Shown piece after piece: positions 15,985 to 23,121 of a stretch of 23,121 bases of DNA. How positions within the stretch are numbered: the first letter of the stretch is position 1; the number at the start of each line of letters is the position of its first letter. The notes beneath the pieces were generated by a model. That model was not told the DNA's origin. It worked only from the letters and a program-made list of their open reading frames with translations, and did no database searches. Source of the DNA: a virus. Both the position numbers and the translations under genes were made by a program. The stretch spans positions 1 through 23,121 of the IMG/VR virus record IMGVR_UViG_3300025601_000131. One strand, given 5' to 3'.

Positions 15985-17595
15985 TTATCTTGAACCTACA
16001 TATGTAAGACCACCACGTTGTGTGCCAGCTGATAGTGCTTTTGCTGCAGCATTATCTAATACTTGTTGTTTAGCCGCTGCATAGTTAGGTTGATTTACTA
16101 CATCTTTACCTTTTGATTCTATCATACCTTTTTCCCAATTAGCTACTTCTAATAGAACTTGTTCATTTTCAGTTGCATCTAATCTATCTCCTGGATCAGC
16201 CATCTGTTTTAATGCTACTTTTAGCTGCATATCTTGTTGAGCTAATTGAAGTTTCATAGCTCGAGTATCTTCAAATTGTTTACTGTCCATACCGTATTGT
16301 ACCGCAGCTAATTGCTCAGCTCTTTCAGCTTGACGTAGTTGTATAGCGGTATCAAATTGTTGTTCTTCTAACGCTCTTCGTTCTTTTTCAGATGCAGCAT
16401 AGGATTCAATACCTCTAGTTGCTCCTGATGCAATATTAGTTAAAGCGTTTTGATCTTGACCTGCAGCTATTGCCAGTCCTGCTTCTGTTAATGCCATCCA
16501 CGGAGCTATCTCTGCTTGTCTATCAGCTGACGCATCCATTTTTTTCCTTTTTTCAGCTAACATATCATTATATGTATCATCGCCCATGAGGGATTTAAAC
16601 TCTGCTATCCTGTCTGCCATAGTAACTTCTTTAGCTGGAGCAGCTGGAGGTTGTTGATTAGCTAAGTTCTTTTGCACTTCTGCTTCTAGGGCTGATTTTT
16701 TAGCTTTTTCTTGAACATCAGAACTTCCTTCCCAATACTTATCCTCTTGTTCTTTAAGATACCTTTTGTTTGCTATGTCTTGTTGCGTATATTCGCTGTA
16801 TGGTTTTTGGTCTAATTTTTCTAACTCTATCGCGTAAGGGGATTTAAACTGTTTCTTTAACTGTTCTGTTTGTTGTCGTTGATCTGCAGCAAATAGTGGA
16901 GGAGCTGCTCTTTTTTGTGCTTCTGTAAAAGACTCAAATGCTTCGTTTCCACCGGGTAAATCTTCAAAGAAAAACTGTCCGGCTTCTGCTATTTCTGTTG
17001 GCCGTGTGACTCCGCTAAGATTAGGGTTTCTTCCACGTAAGTTGTCAACAAGACCGCCGGGAGCGTATCCCATTATGCCTGCCATTTCTTCAGGACTATA
17101 TCTTTCAGCTGCTTGTACTTCTCCTGGCCACATACCACCTACAATAGGGCCAGCAAATTTACCCATAAATAACCCAGCTGCATCTAATCCAGGACTGACG
17201 TAGTCATCAACAACTATATCAAACATGTCTCGCTCTTCACCTACAATACCACCCTCTGCGTAGTTACCTACATTAGGTGCAGGTAAGTTAGCTATGCCGG
17301 TTTCCGTGATAGTTTCAGACTCTGACATGACTTCTGGTTGTGGCATTTGTGGAGCTGACATACTATTAGTTAAAGCACCAATACCCATTTGTGGAGTAGC
17401 TTTGGCTACAATTTCTTCTGATACGGTTTCAGTAGGGGTAGCTTGCGCTTGATACTTTGCTCGCATCTGTTCTCTACGTTGAAGTTCACCAAGTGCTAAA
17501 TATGTAGGGACGTCAGGGGTAGGTCGTTCTACATATCCCACTAACGATTGATCATCTACACCTTTTAATCTGTCTTGTACCTGAATAATATTCAT
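15985..17595 (-). CDS. Putative internal virion/structural protein with YAxGGxV motifs
   Basis: 536 aa. The N-terminus contains DVPTYLALGELQRREQMR (28-45), a helix I recall at the start of phage internal proteins. YAEGGIV (112-118) and YAPGGLV (177-183) repeat a short motif that also occurs in the 484-aa protein at 19304-20758. A moderately hydrophobic Gly/Pro/Met stretch (~135-160) lies between them. The C-terminal half is Gln/Ala/Glu-rich and helical (~320-510), likely a coiled coil. It lies 12 nt upstream of the giant polyvalent gene and 3 nt after the 428-aa gene, with SD-like GGTGGG at 17602-17607. By position and composition I infer a minor capsid-internal or ejection protein; no enzyme motif is visible. 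Confidence 0.6.
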   Translation of the reverse strand: MNIIQVQDRLKGVDDQSLVGYVERPTPDVPTYLALGELQRREQMRAKYQAQATPTETVSEEIVAKATPQMGIGALTNSMSAPQMPQPEVMSESETITETGIANLPAPNVGNYAEGGIVGEERDMFDIVVDDYVSPGLDAAGLFMGKFAGPIVGGMWPGEVQAAERYSPEEMAGIMGYAPGGLVDNLRGRNPNLSGVTRPTEIAEAGQFFFEDLPGGNEAFESFTEAQKRAAPPLFAADQRQQTEQLKKQFKSPYAIELEKLDQKPYSEYTQQDIANKRYLKEQEDKYWEGSSDVQEKAKKSALEAEVQKNLANQQPPAAPAKEVTMADRIAEFKSLMGDDTYNDMLAEKRKKMDASADRQAEIAPWMALTEAGLAIAAGQDQNALTNIASGATRGIESYAASEKERRALEEQQFDTAIQLRQAERAEQLAAVQYGMDSKQFEDTRAMKLQLAQQDMQLKVALKQMADPGDRLDATENEQVLLEVANWEKGMIESKGKDVVNQPNYAAAKQQVLDNAAAKALSAGTQRGGLTYVGSR

Positions 17596-17598
17596 ATG

Positions 17599-18885
17599 TT
17601 ACCCACCTAATACATTATATAAGCCTAGACCTGCTAGCCCTAAACCACCAATTTGAGAAGCCATGCTTGGAGCTGGCGCATACTGTGTCTGTGTTGAACC
17701 TAATGCACCCGCTGTACCACGTAGGATGTTTGACTGGAACTCAAGAGCCCGTCTTTCAGCATCTTGATTTTCCATAAACTGTTGATAAGCAATATTTAAT
17801 TCTTCTTGCGACATAGCTTGTTGCTCAGCGCCTGTTGCAGCTTGAGCTTGAAGTCTTTCTAACTCAGTCGCTTGATCTGCTGCTCCAATTGTAGCTTGTT
17901 GCCCAGCTCCTGCCATCTGAGCTTGTAACCCAGCAAGACCAATATCTTTTTGTAAACCCGCACCATACTGATCGCCTTGTTGCTGTAGTTTTCTTCGGTC
18001 CATTTCTGCTTGAAGAGTTCTTTCTTCGGCTGTCATGCCCGCAGCTCTATCTCTTTCAAACTGTGACTGCGCATTGAGGAAAGATTTTTCTTGTCCTTGT
18101 GCCCTTAAATCTGCTATCAATGCCCTAGTCTGAGCATCTGCCTCACCTGTCATTAAAGCCTCACGCCCACTCCCAAATGTACCTCGACCTATAGAGCTCA
18201 TTGCGTTAGCATTTTTTTGTATATCTGCTTGTTTTTTAGCTTCTCTAATAGCTGCATCAGTAACATTAGTTTGATAAGGACTCATGTATGTAGCGGCAGC
18301 TGTTGCATCAAACGTGCCCGGTGTAGTCATACCTAACGATTCTACTGTTCCTGGAGTGTATCCTAATGCCGAACCAATACCCCCTGCAGCTGTTCTACTA
18401 GTGCCAATGGCATCAGCTATATTTGTTTGTGCTAAATCAAACTCACCTCTTGGGCTCATACCTGCTACATCAGTTTGAACACGCTCTTGTAAGTCAGTAA
18501 ATCCAGCTACTCTATCTCCAGCATAGGGAGTGTCAGTTTTAACCCCGGTAACATTACCAGCCGCATCAGTAGTATATGTTTGCTTACCTGATTGTTTTAA
18601 TAGTTCTTCATAGAAGGGCTTAGCATATTCAGGAAGGTCAGAAGTATAAGTAGTGTTTTCTTGAGGAGCACCACCACCACCACCACCACCTTTGCCTTTA
18701 AACTCTACAAGACCTGTGCGAGGATTAATAGTGCCTGCACCGCCGTGAGCTTTTAAGAGAGCTACTTCCATAGAGTTGACGTGAGCTAATGTAGTGTCAC
18801 CACCATCACCCATAGCTGCAATGTCTGCATACAGGTGTTTGATTAGCCATACTTTAATTTTATTTGGTATTAGTTTTAACAACAT
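17599..18885 (-). CDS. Putative virion protein, Gly-rich N-terminus and Gln/Ala-rich helical body
   Basis: 428 aa. The first ~20 residues (MLLKLIPNKIKVWLIKHLY) are a basic amphipathic or membrane-seeking helix. MGDGGDTTLAHVN (25-37) and GGAGTINPRTGLVEF (48-62) follow, the latter a signature I recall in aquatic phage structural proteins, then seven Gly (66-72). The rest (~140-400) is Ala/Gln/Glu/Arg-rich and helical, ending in a hydrophobic Gly-Leu tail. GGAGTG at 18891-18896, overlapping the upstream stop, is the SD. A role as an internal or ejection protein is inferred from its neighbours; there is no catalytic motif. Confidence 0.6.
   Translation of the reverse strand: MLLKLIPNKIKVWLIKHLYADIAAMGDGGDTTLAHVNSMEVALLKAHGGAGTINPRTGLVEFKGKGGGGGGGAPQENTTYTSDLPEYAKPFYEELLKQSGKQTYTTDAAGNVTGVKTDTPYAGDRVAGFTDLQERVQTDVAGMSPRGEFDLAQTNIADAIGTSRTAAGGIGSALGYTPGTVESLGMTTPGTFDATAAATYMSPYQTNVTDAAIREAKKQADIQKNANAMSSIGRGTFGSGREALMTGEADAQTRALIADLRAQGQEKSFLNAQSQFERDRAAGMTAEERTLQAEMDRRKLQQQGDQYGAGLQKDIGLAGLQAQMAGAGQQATIGAADQATELERLQAQAATGAEQQAMSQEELNIAYQQFMENQDAERRALEFQSNILRGTAGALGSTQTQYAPAPSMASQIGGLGLAGLGLYNVLGG
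18670..18690. repeat. (ACC)7 trinucleotide run
   Basis: Seven perfect ACC units on the + strand encode most of the seven-Gly stretch of the 428-aa virion protein. Changes in copy number would keep the reading frame and only alter linker length. Confidence 0.8.
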
Positions 18886-18890
18886 TTATA

Positions 18891-19304
18891 TCACTCCAAT
18901 GGTAACTCGTAAAACACGAGTCTTTTTATATATCCTTGTTTCTTCCACATCTTTTCCCACCCGGGTCTGCCGTAGGATTCTATTTTACTGCAACCTGTGT
19001 CTTTTGCGAACTGTTGTAGTTTAGGGTATCCGTCAGGTAACCATTCGTTAAAATCTTTTCCTCCGGTAAAATGAAGTACTAGGGTTTTTGTCTGGGGGTA
19101 TATTAATACCTCTGTTACCCAAAATCCATGAATACCTTCGTCATCAAAAGCAATCCACAATTGTTGATCTTTAGTAAGAAGACCTTGTAACATATCTTCT
19201 GCGGTAAATCTGCCATAAGTATACTTGGCACACCGTTCTGCAAACCCTTTTATACTATCCCAAACTACGGGAATATGTTCTCTAGGAACAAGTGATGTCT
19301 TCAT
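18891..19304 (-). CDS. GNAT-like acyltransferase fold protein in the virion gene cluster
   Basis: 137 aa. It shows a GNAT-like order: an N-terminal helix pair (REHIPVVWDSIKGFAER), strands QLWIAFDDEGIHGFWVTEVL and TLVLHFTGG, a helix (YPKLQQFAKDTGC), then the strand KIESYGRPGWEKMWKKQGY. The final GRPGWEKM..KQGY resembles the terminal part of GNAT folds and of T7-like small virion-cluster proteins annotated as acyltransferase-like. The usual acetyl-CoA loop (Q/R-x-x-G-x-G/A) is not evident, so it may not bind acetyl-CoA. Start and upstream stop overlap as TAATG. Its role inside a structural operon is unknown: modifying a virion or host protein, or a purely structural use. Confidence 0.6.
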   Translation of the reverse strand: MKTSLVPREHIPVVWDSIKGFAERCAKYTYGRFTAEDMLQGLLTKDQQLWIAFDDEGIHGFWVTEVLIYPQTKTLVLHFTGGKDFNEWLPDGYPKLQQFAKDTGCSKIESYGRPGWEKMWKKQGYIKRLVFYELPLE

Positions 19305-20758
19305 TAAGCAGGCATATACCTTTCGGGATTAATTTGATTCCCTTGTTGTTTGTTTCCTGTTCTCGCTTGTCTTACTTTATCCATCATAGCATATAATCTT
19401 CTTGATCCTGCGTCGGAAGAGCCATTACCTAAATGACTAACTACGTCCGCTGGCACAACAAATTCACCTTGTGATAAAGCTGCTTCTTGCTCACCATCTA
19501 TGTTCGCAGGTACATCATCACTCATACCATCACCGGGTAGCATACCACCATCTAAGTAACCACCTTGAGCGTATCCTTCATTTCGCATTTTCTCGTATAT
19601 ACGCCTCGTAGTTCCGCCGCCTGATGGAGTTGCGTACACACCTGAATTTTCACCTGCACTTCTAATAAACTCTGAGGCATCATACCCTCCACCATAAACG
19701 GGGGTAGGAGACCTAAGTGATGCAAGTCTTTCTTCGTCAGTTGAACCCGATAGTGAAGCTATTCCTGTCTGTTCATAGGGTGTAGCAAGAGGGTTCACAT
19801 AGTCTGGGTAGTTTCCGCCCGGCACATTAGGTAATTTAAGTTGAGTCGCTGCGTTTAAAGGATCAACCCCAGAAGCTACCATGTTTTTATAAGTTGTTCC
19901 AATGGGTAATCTTGAACTATCTGCACCAGTACTTACGGGGCCGCCATCAGCGTATAGTCTTAGACCAGAATCTTTTTGTAATGCTTCGTTAATCCCTGTG
20001 TCCATATTAAGATTAAGGGTTCTATAAGGGTCGTATTTTTCATCTTTATTATAATCGTCGTAGCTTAAAGGTTCTGGTGCAAATGCTTCAGTTAGAGGGC
20101 CTGCGGCAGTCAATCCTAATTTACCCATACCCATTGCTTTGCTACCATTACCTAATCTTTCCATACTACCCATAAAACTAGTGTCTAGAGGAGGTGGGTT
20201 ACCTGCATACCCCCCTGATAACCCTGGTTTTAATGGATCAATAACACCGGGTGTTTTACTTGCAAAGCCTGTAGTGGGCTTAGCCACATTTCCTATCCCT
20301 GATATAGCACCGCCTCTTGGTACAGGAGACAAAGCACCTGTAACCCCAGGATTTATTCCAGCAATTCCTCCAGCACCCGCAGTACCTGATAACGCAGCTG
20401 GATTAGACATCATACCAACATTTCCACCCATAGCGCCAGGAGCCATATTAGTATAAGGACTTAACAGATTAGAATTCATTACTGGAGTGGTTGCCCCAGG
20501 AATAGCAACTGCGTTTGCTGGATTAAAAGCGCTTTGCATTGCACCTCCACCCATACCACTAAGACCACCCATAGCAGCCCCACCTAAAATGTCTCCACCG
20601 GATAATGCAGCAATACCTCCACCAGCTAAAGCGCCACCTAGCATAGCACTTCCTGTAGAGCCTAAACTAGACCATAATCCTGCTCCGCCCGCTGCTCCGC
20701 CTGTGAAATATCCCGCGGCTATTGGGGCTATCGAGCCTAATACATTTCCTAAAGACAT
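19304..20758 (-). CDS. Gly-rich virion protein with conserved C-terminal DGMSDD...GEFVVPADVVS block
   Basis: 484 aa. Residues 1-80 are extremely Gly/Ala-rich and mildly hydrophobic. The centre is Pro/Gly-rich and low complexity. YADGGPV (269-275) and YAQGGYL (396-402) share the short motif seen in the 536-aa protein. The C-terminal DGMSDDVPANIDG (410-422), LSQGEFVVPADVV (428-440) and SRRLYAMMDKVR (452-463) form a block I recall as strongly conserved in phages, without known function. It is probably an internal or ejection protein or scaffold, with the C-terminal block as the folded part. AGGAA at 20767-20771 is the SD, in the 62-nt gap after the 208-aa gene. Confidence 0.65.
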   Translation of the reverse strand: MSLGNVLGSIAPIAAGYFTGGAAGGAGLWSSLGSTGSAMLGGALAGGGIAALSGGDILGGAAMGGLSGMGGGAMQSAFNPANAVAIPGATTPVMNSNLLSPYTNMAPGAMGGNVGMMSNPAALSGTAGAGGIAGINPGVTGALSPVPRGGAISGIGNVAKPTTGFASKTPGVIDPLKPGLSGGYAGNPPPLDTSFMGSMERLGNGSKAMGMGKLGLTAAGPLTEAFAPEPLSYDDYNKDEKYDPYRTLNLNMDTGINEALQKDSGLRLYADGGPVSTGADSSRLPIGTTYKNMVASGVDPLNAATQLKLPNVPGGNYPDYVNPLATPYEQTGIASLSGSTDEERLASLRSPTPVYGGGYDASEFIRSAGENSGVYATPSGGGTTRRIYEKMRNEGYAQGGYLDGGMLPGDGMSDDVPANIDGEQEAALSQGEFVVPADVVSHLGNGSSDAGSRRLYAMMDKVRQARTGNKQQGNQINPERYMPA

Positions 20759-20820
20759 AATAAAAATTCCTATTTATATAATTTGTATAATACCACGTAA
20801 TGTGCTACGTATAAACCGTT
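20759..20820. other. 62-nt intergenic gap in the virion operon
   Basis: It holds the SD of the 484-aa gene. CCACGTAA (20793-20800) is an imperfect inverted repeat of TTATGTGG (20821-20828), which overlaps the upstream stop; on the transcribed strand the stem has a C-A mismatch and no T run follows, so it is not a convincing terminator. No clear promoter was seen. Confidence 0.4.
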
Positions 20821-21447
20821 TTATGTGGCTTCTCCACCAGATATTGTGATGGTTGGCCCTTCTCCATAATCAAAAACTGCTGTAATTCCTGTGCCCCCAC
20901 CTGTGGTGGCAGACGATGCTGTGCCCGCTGTTACGACAATAAAAGTGTTAGTAGTTGCACTAGTGACAGTCAATGTTGTATTAAGCTGTGGAGCAGTAAT
21001 ACCCCCTACGGCAACAGCTCCACTAAAGGTGACCGAATCACCATCCGATGCATTGTGGTTTGCAATAGTTACTAGAACATTACTTTCAGTGCCACCGGTA
21101 GTATTAGTAGTAAAGCAATTGTCAGTTGCCGTGGAAACAAAAGTTGCTGTTGGTGCTGTACCTTTAACTTGTATTGTATCCCCCTGGCTTAGTACTTGTG
21201 TCCCTTTCCAATGAAAAGTTGTGTTCGCCGCTATTGCATAACTATTATATATAGAATTAGCTTCTCCTACTACGGCTTGGTCTGGCACTATATTAATAAA
21301 CACAGTAACCGCCCCCGGCTGTGTATTACACACTAGCATATCTTTTACGTAGGTCCTTGCGTTTGTAGGGCATGTGTATATAGCAAGGTAACTTTCAGTA
21401 ATAACGGCCTGAGCTAATCTTATAGGTGTAACTGATTGAAAAGCCAT
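20821..21447 (-). CDS. Small virion protein with added beta-module
   Basis: 208 aa. Residues 1-~98 form a compact beta-rich domain (YLAIYTCPTNARTYVKDMLV, NTQPGAVTVFINIV, QVLSQGDTIQVKG) typical of a family I recall among phage structural genes, usually little more than 100 aa. Residues ~110-195 look like an addition: SNVLVTIANHNASDGDSVTF, then AVAVGGITAPQLN and TTNTFIVVTAG, the pattern of repeated beta-modules often labelled FCCH-like in phage virion proteins. The C-terminus resumes with GPTITISGG. The start overlaps the 61-aa stop (TAATG) with GGAGAT upstream. Likely a tail, head-decoration or adaptor part. Confidence 0.65.
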   Translation of the reverse strand: MAFQSVTPIRLAQAVITESYLAIYTCPTNARTYVKDMLVCNTQPGAVTVFINIVPDQAVVGEANSIYNSYAIAANTTFHWKGTQVLSQGDTIQVKGTAPTATFVSTATDNCFTTNTTGGTESNVLVTIANHNASDGDSVTFSGAVAVGGITAPQLNTTLTVTSATTNTFIVVTAGTASSATTGGGTGITAVFDYGEGPTITISGGEAT

Positions 21448-21632
21448 TAGTTATCTCCTAACCATTGTAAAGTGATAAGCCCATCAATGCTAGACTTAAC
21501 AGCGTTGTTATTAGTATCTAGTTGATTAAAATAAAGTCGTAATTGATTAGCAAACTGCAGTGCCTGATCCCTATTATACTCACTCTGAGGTGGCGCTAAG
21601 TTAGGAGCTTTAGTTGAAGGTATGCGTGACAT
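21447..21632 (-). CDS. Small conserved virion-cluster protein
   Basis: 61 aa, starting at the TAATG overlap with the large structural gene and ending at a TAATG overlap with the 208-aa gene; GGAGAGG lies just upstream of the start. The N-terminal P-rich stretch (IPSTKAPNLAPPQSEYN) leads into one helix (QALQFANQLRLYFNQLD) and a short GLITLQWLGDN end. I recall small proteins with this Pro-rich start plus QLxLYFxQLD helix at the same place in other phages. The function is unknown; a chaperone or connector for its neighbours is a guess. Confidence 0.65.
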   Translation of the reverse strand: MSRIPSTKAPNLAPPQSEYNRDQALQFANQLRLYFNQLDTNNNAVKSSIDGLITLQWLGDN

Positions 21633-23121
21633 TAGCCTCTCCTGCCATCGGGTTTAAAGTCTACGCGAGTGACACCGAGTTGCCATTGCACTCCTACGTC
21701 TTCAGATGCAATCTTAAACGCCATCTGTCTTCCTCGTGCTCTTACAAATACTTGGTTAGTATACTGGTCAATAGTTGCTGTAGTGATAACTTCTCTAGTC
21801 AGTGTATTACCCTCGACATCAGAAGTAGCTAAGCTTGAACCGGGGAAGTTTCTTACGCCTACTGTTACTTGTACTTCAGGTACTAGCGGGGCTCCTGTTA
21901 CAGGATTAGAAGTTAATGATTTAGTGAAGTTTACATCAGGTATAACTCTTTTAGTTAATACAAACAAATCACCATCTTCTATGCCCATATCGGCTGACTG
22001 TATAAATGCATCAATAGCTACCGGTGCGGCTCCTAAAGGCTGACCATCGTCATTCCCGTCTTCGTGTCGATATACGTACCCAGCATTTGTAGCAAGAGGG
22101 TAAGGAATAGTCCCTGTATCTGCCCATGTAGTTCTTGTTAATGTACCATAATACCAAACTTTATCCTCATAGTTGTATATAACATACCTATCTATTGAAG
22201 CTGAGCCCCCCGAAGCGTAGAACCATATTACCTCATTAAACTCACTATTAATCCCAGCAAAGAAATCATTGCCTTGTACCTTGTTCATATCTTCAAATAC
22301 ATACTGTTTTAGTGTACAAGGAAGGGTGTTTACTCTACCATCGTAAGCAAAGAATTTATCCGTTCCCATCCAATATACTACGTTATTTGCTTCGGCTACT
22401 ACTTTGCCACCCATAATATTAATAGAGGTAGATATTTCTTGCTGGGAAAATACCTCAGCTGTTTGTGTAAACTGTAGAGTAGTAAGGGCTATATCAGTAA
22501 ATATTAATACTTCTTGGCGAGCAATAAACCCAGTAACAATGCCCGACCCTTGCTTAACGCGTAAGAACCCGGCTGAGTTAGTAATTTCTGGTTTCCATTC
22601 TTCAGGATTAGGACCTACATCAGCACTGACATTAGCCCACCGAATAAGGTTTAAGTCATATGATCCCCCACTATAATCTACTTTGTTCATAGTGCCCGGC
22701 GTTGTAGCATCACTAGCTGGATCATAAGGCAGAGTATAAGTAAACGTCGTTCCACTAGGGACAGAGGTTACTTGATACTCCCCTTGATATGCTTGGGGTG
22801 CTTGATTAGATAGTAAAACCCAATCTCCTTCTACTAAACCATGAGAGGTAGATACGGTAGCAGTGGCTACAAGACTTGACCTTACTATTCCAGATACTAC
22901 TAAACTAGCACCTAAAACTCTATTATATTCTTGAGTACCTAGTGCTAGTAAATGTCCACTTGGGGCAAACATAGTTTTGCCTGTTTGATTAGGTACTGCC
23001 CTTGCGTTAGGTAAACTACTTAAAAGAACACCCCGATTACTTAATGTACTGTCGTATTCCCAGAAGTAAATAGGTCCATTATAAAGATTCCATATAATAT
23101 TATTGTTAAATTTGTCTTGAT
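21632..23121 (-). CDS. Large beta-rich virion protein, 5' end cut by window edge
   Basis: The frame stays open from the internal Met at 22972 to the window end, adding 49 codons (for example NNIIWNLYNGPIYFWEYD), so the true start is outside and at least 495 aa are present. Counted from Met 22972, residues ~30-95 are a beta-module (STSHGLVEGDWVLL, then TTFTYTLPYDP) apparently inserted before the core. The core contains LIRWANVSADVGPNPEEWKP (109-128), NNVVYWMG, NEVIWFYASGG, RYVIYNYEDKVWYYG and DGDLFVLTKRVIPDVNF. I recall this (L)IRW...W.P...vYWMG...WFY family as a widespread phage virion protein, probably a propeller-like tail or head-tail component. It overlaps the 61-aa gene by TAATG. Confidence 0.75.
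   Translation of the reverse strand, partial: QDKFNNNIIWNLYNGPIYFWEYDSTLSNRGVLLSSLPNARAVPNQTGKTMFAPSGHLLALGTQEYNRVLGASLVVSGIVRSSLVATATVSTSHGLVEGDWVLLSNQAPQAYQGEYQVTSVPSGTTFTYTLPYDPASDATTPGTMNKVDYSGGSYDLNLIRWANVSADVGPNPEEWKPEITNSAGFLRVKQGSGIVTGFIARQEVLIFTDIALTTLQFTQTAEVFSQQEISTSINIMGGKVVAEANNVVYWMGTDKFFAYDGRVNTLPCTLKQYVFEDMNKVQGNDFFAGINSEFNEVIWFYASGGSASIDRYVIYNYEDKVWYYGTLTRTTWADTGTIPYPLATNAGYVYRHEDGNDDGQPLGAAPVAIDAFIQSADMGIEDGDLFVLTKRVIPDVNFTKSLTSNPVTGAPLVPEVQVTVGVRNFPGSSLATSDVEGNTLTREVITTATIDQYTNQVFVRARGRQMAFKIASEDVGVQWQLGVTRVDFKPDGRRG

Noticed and set aside
20793-20828. Imperfect inverted repeat CCACGTAA/TTATGTGG between virion genes as a terminator
   Set aside because: On the transcribed - strand it has a C-A mismatch, a 20-nt loop and no T run.
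1-23121. tRNA, rRNA, insertion sequence, attachment site
   Set aside because: No non-coding gap is long enough for a tRNA and no transposase, terminal inverted repeats or integrase were seen.

Overview
The window looks like part of the genome of a tailed, podovirus-like bacteriophage with an AT-rich genome. Genes are packed end to end and joined by 1-17 nt overlaps, most with clear Shine-Dalgarno (SD) sequences. No bacterial housekeeping gene, rRNA, tRNA, integrase or CRISPR array was found, so nothing here points to a prophage or names the host. Several proteins match types I recall from uncultured aquatic phages, but that is an impression from memory, not a search result. Terminase, portal, capsid, DNA polymerase, RNA polymerase and lysis genes are absent and presumably lie outside the window.

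Layout: two convergent gene blocks meet at about 9.43 kb. The left block (+ strand, 2-9430) is the DNA-metabolism arm. It begins with two related HNH endonucleases that carry long lysine-rich repeats and flank a small acidic protein. Two small basic or conserved phage proteins follow, then a Cas4/RecB-like PD-(D/E)XK nuclease with an apparent Fe-S cysteine set and a small degenerate HNH-like protein. After a 66-nt gap come an SNF2-type helicase, an unknown 93-aa protein, a 133-aa coiled-coil protein, a T7 gp2.5-like single-strand DNA-binding protein, an HTH protein, a large primase-helicase (AEP-like primase, Cys cluster, P-loop ATPase) and a 66-aa protein.

The right block (- strand, 23121 down to 9427) is the late virion arm, read right to left. 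It holds a large beta-rich structural protein cut by the window edge, a 61-aa protein, a 208-aa protein with a probable beta-module, a Gly-rich 484-aa protein, a GNAT-like protein, and two internal-virion-type proteins (428 and 536 aa). It ends with a 2181-aa polyvalent protein that combines a zincin-like motif, a ParB-like motif and an LPD38-like C-terminus. Such proteins are thought to be packaged and ejected with the DNA.

The most notable signals are: the two blocks overlap tail to tail by 4 bp with no spacer, while a good intrinsic-terminator-like hairpin sits inside the last left-arm gene; a second hairpin covers the annotated start codon of the primase-helicase, next to a promoter-like sequence; the HNH repeats have strict 15/11-residue spacing; a short YAxGGx(V/L) motif recurs in two different virion proteins; and the giant protein has a multi-domain architecture. 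No stretch over 300 bases lacks a gene; the largest gaps are 66 nt (2995-3060) and 62 nt (20759-20820).
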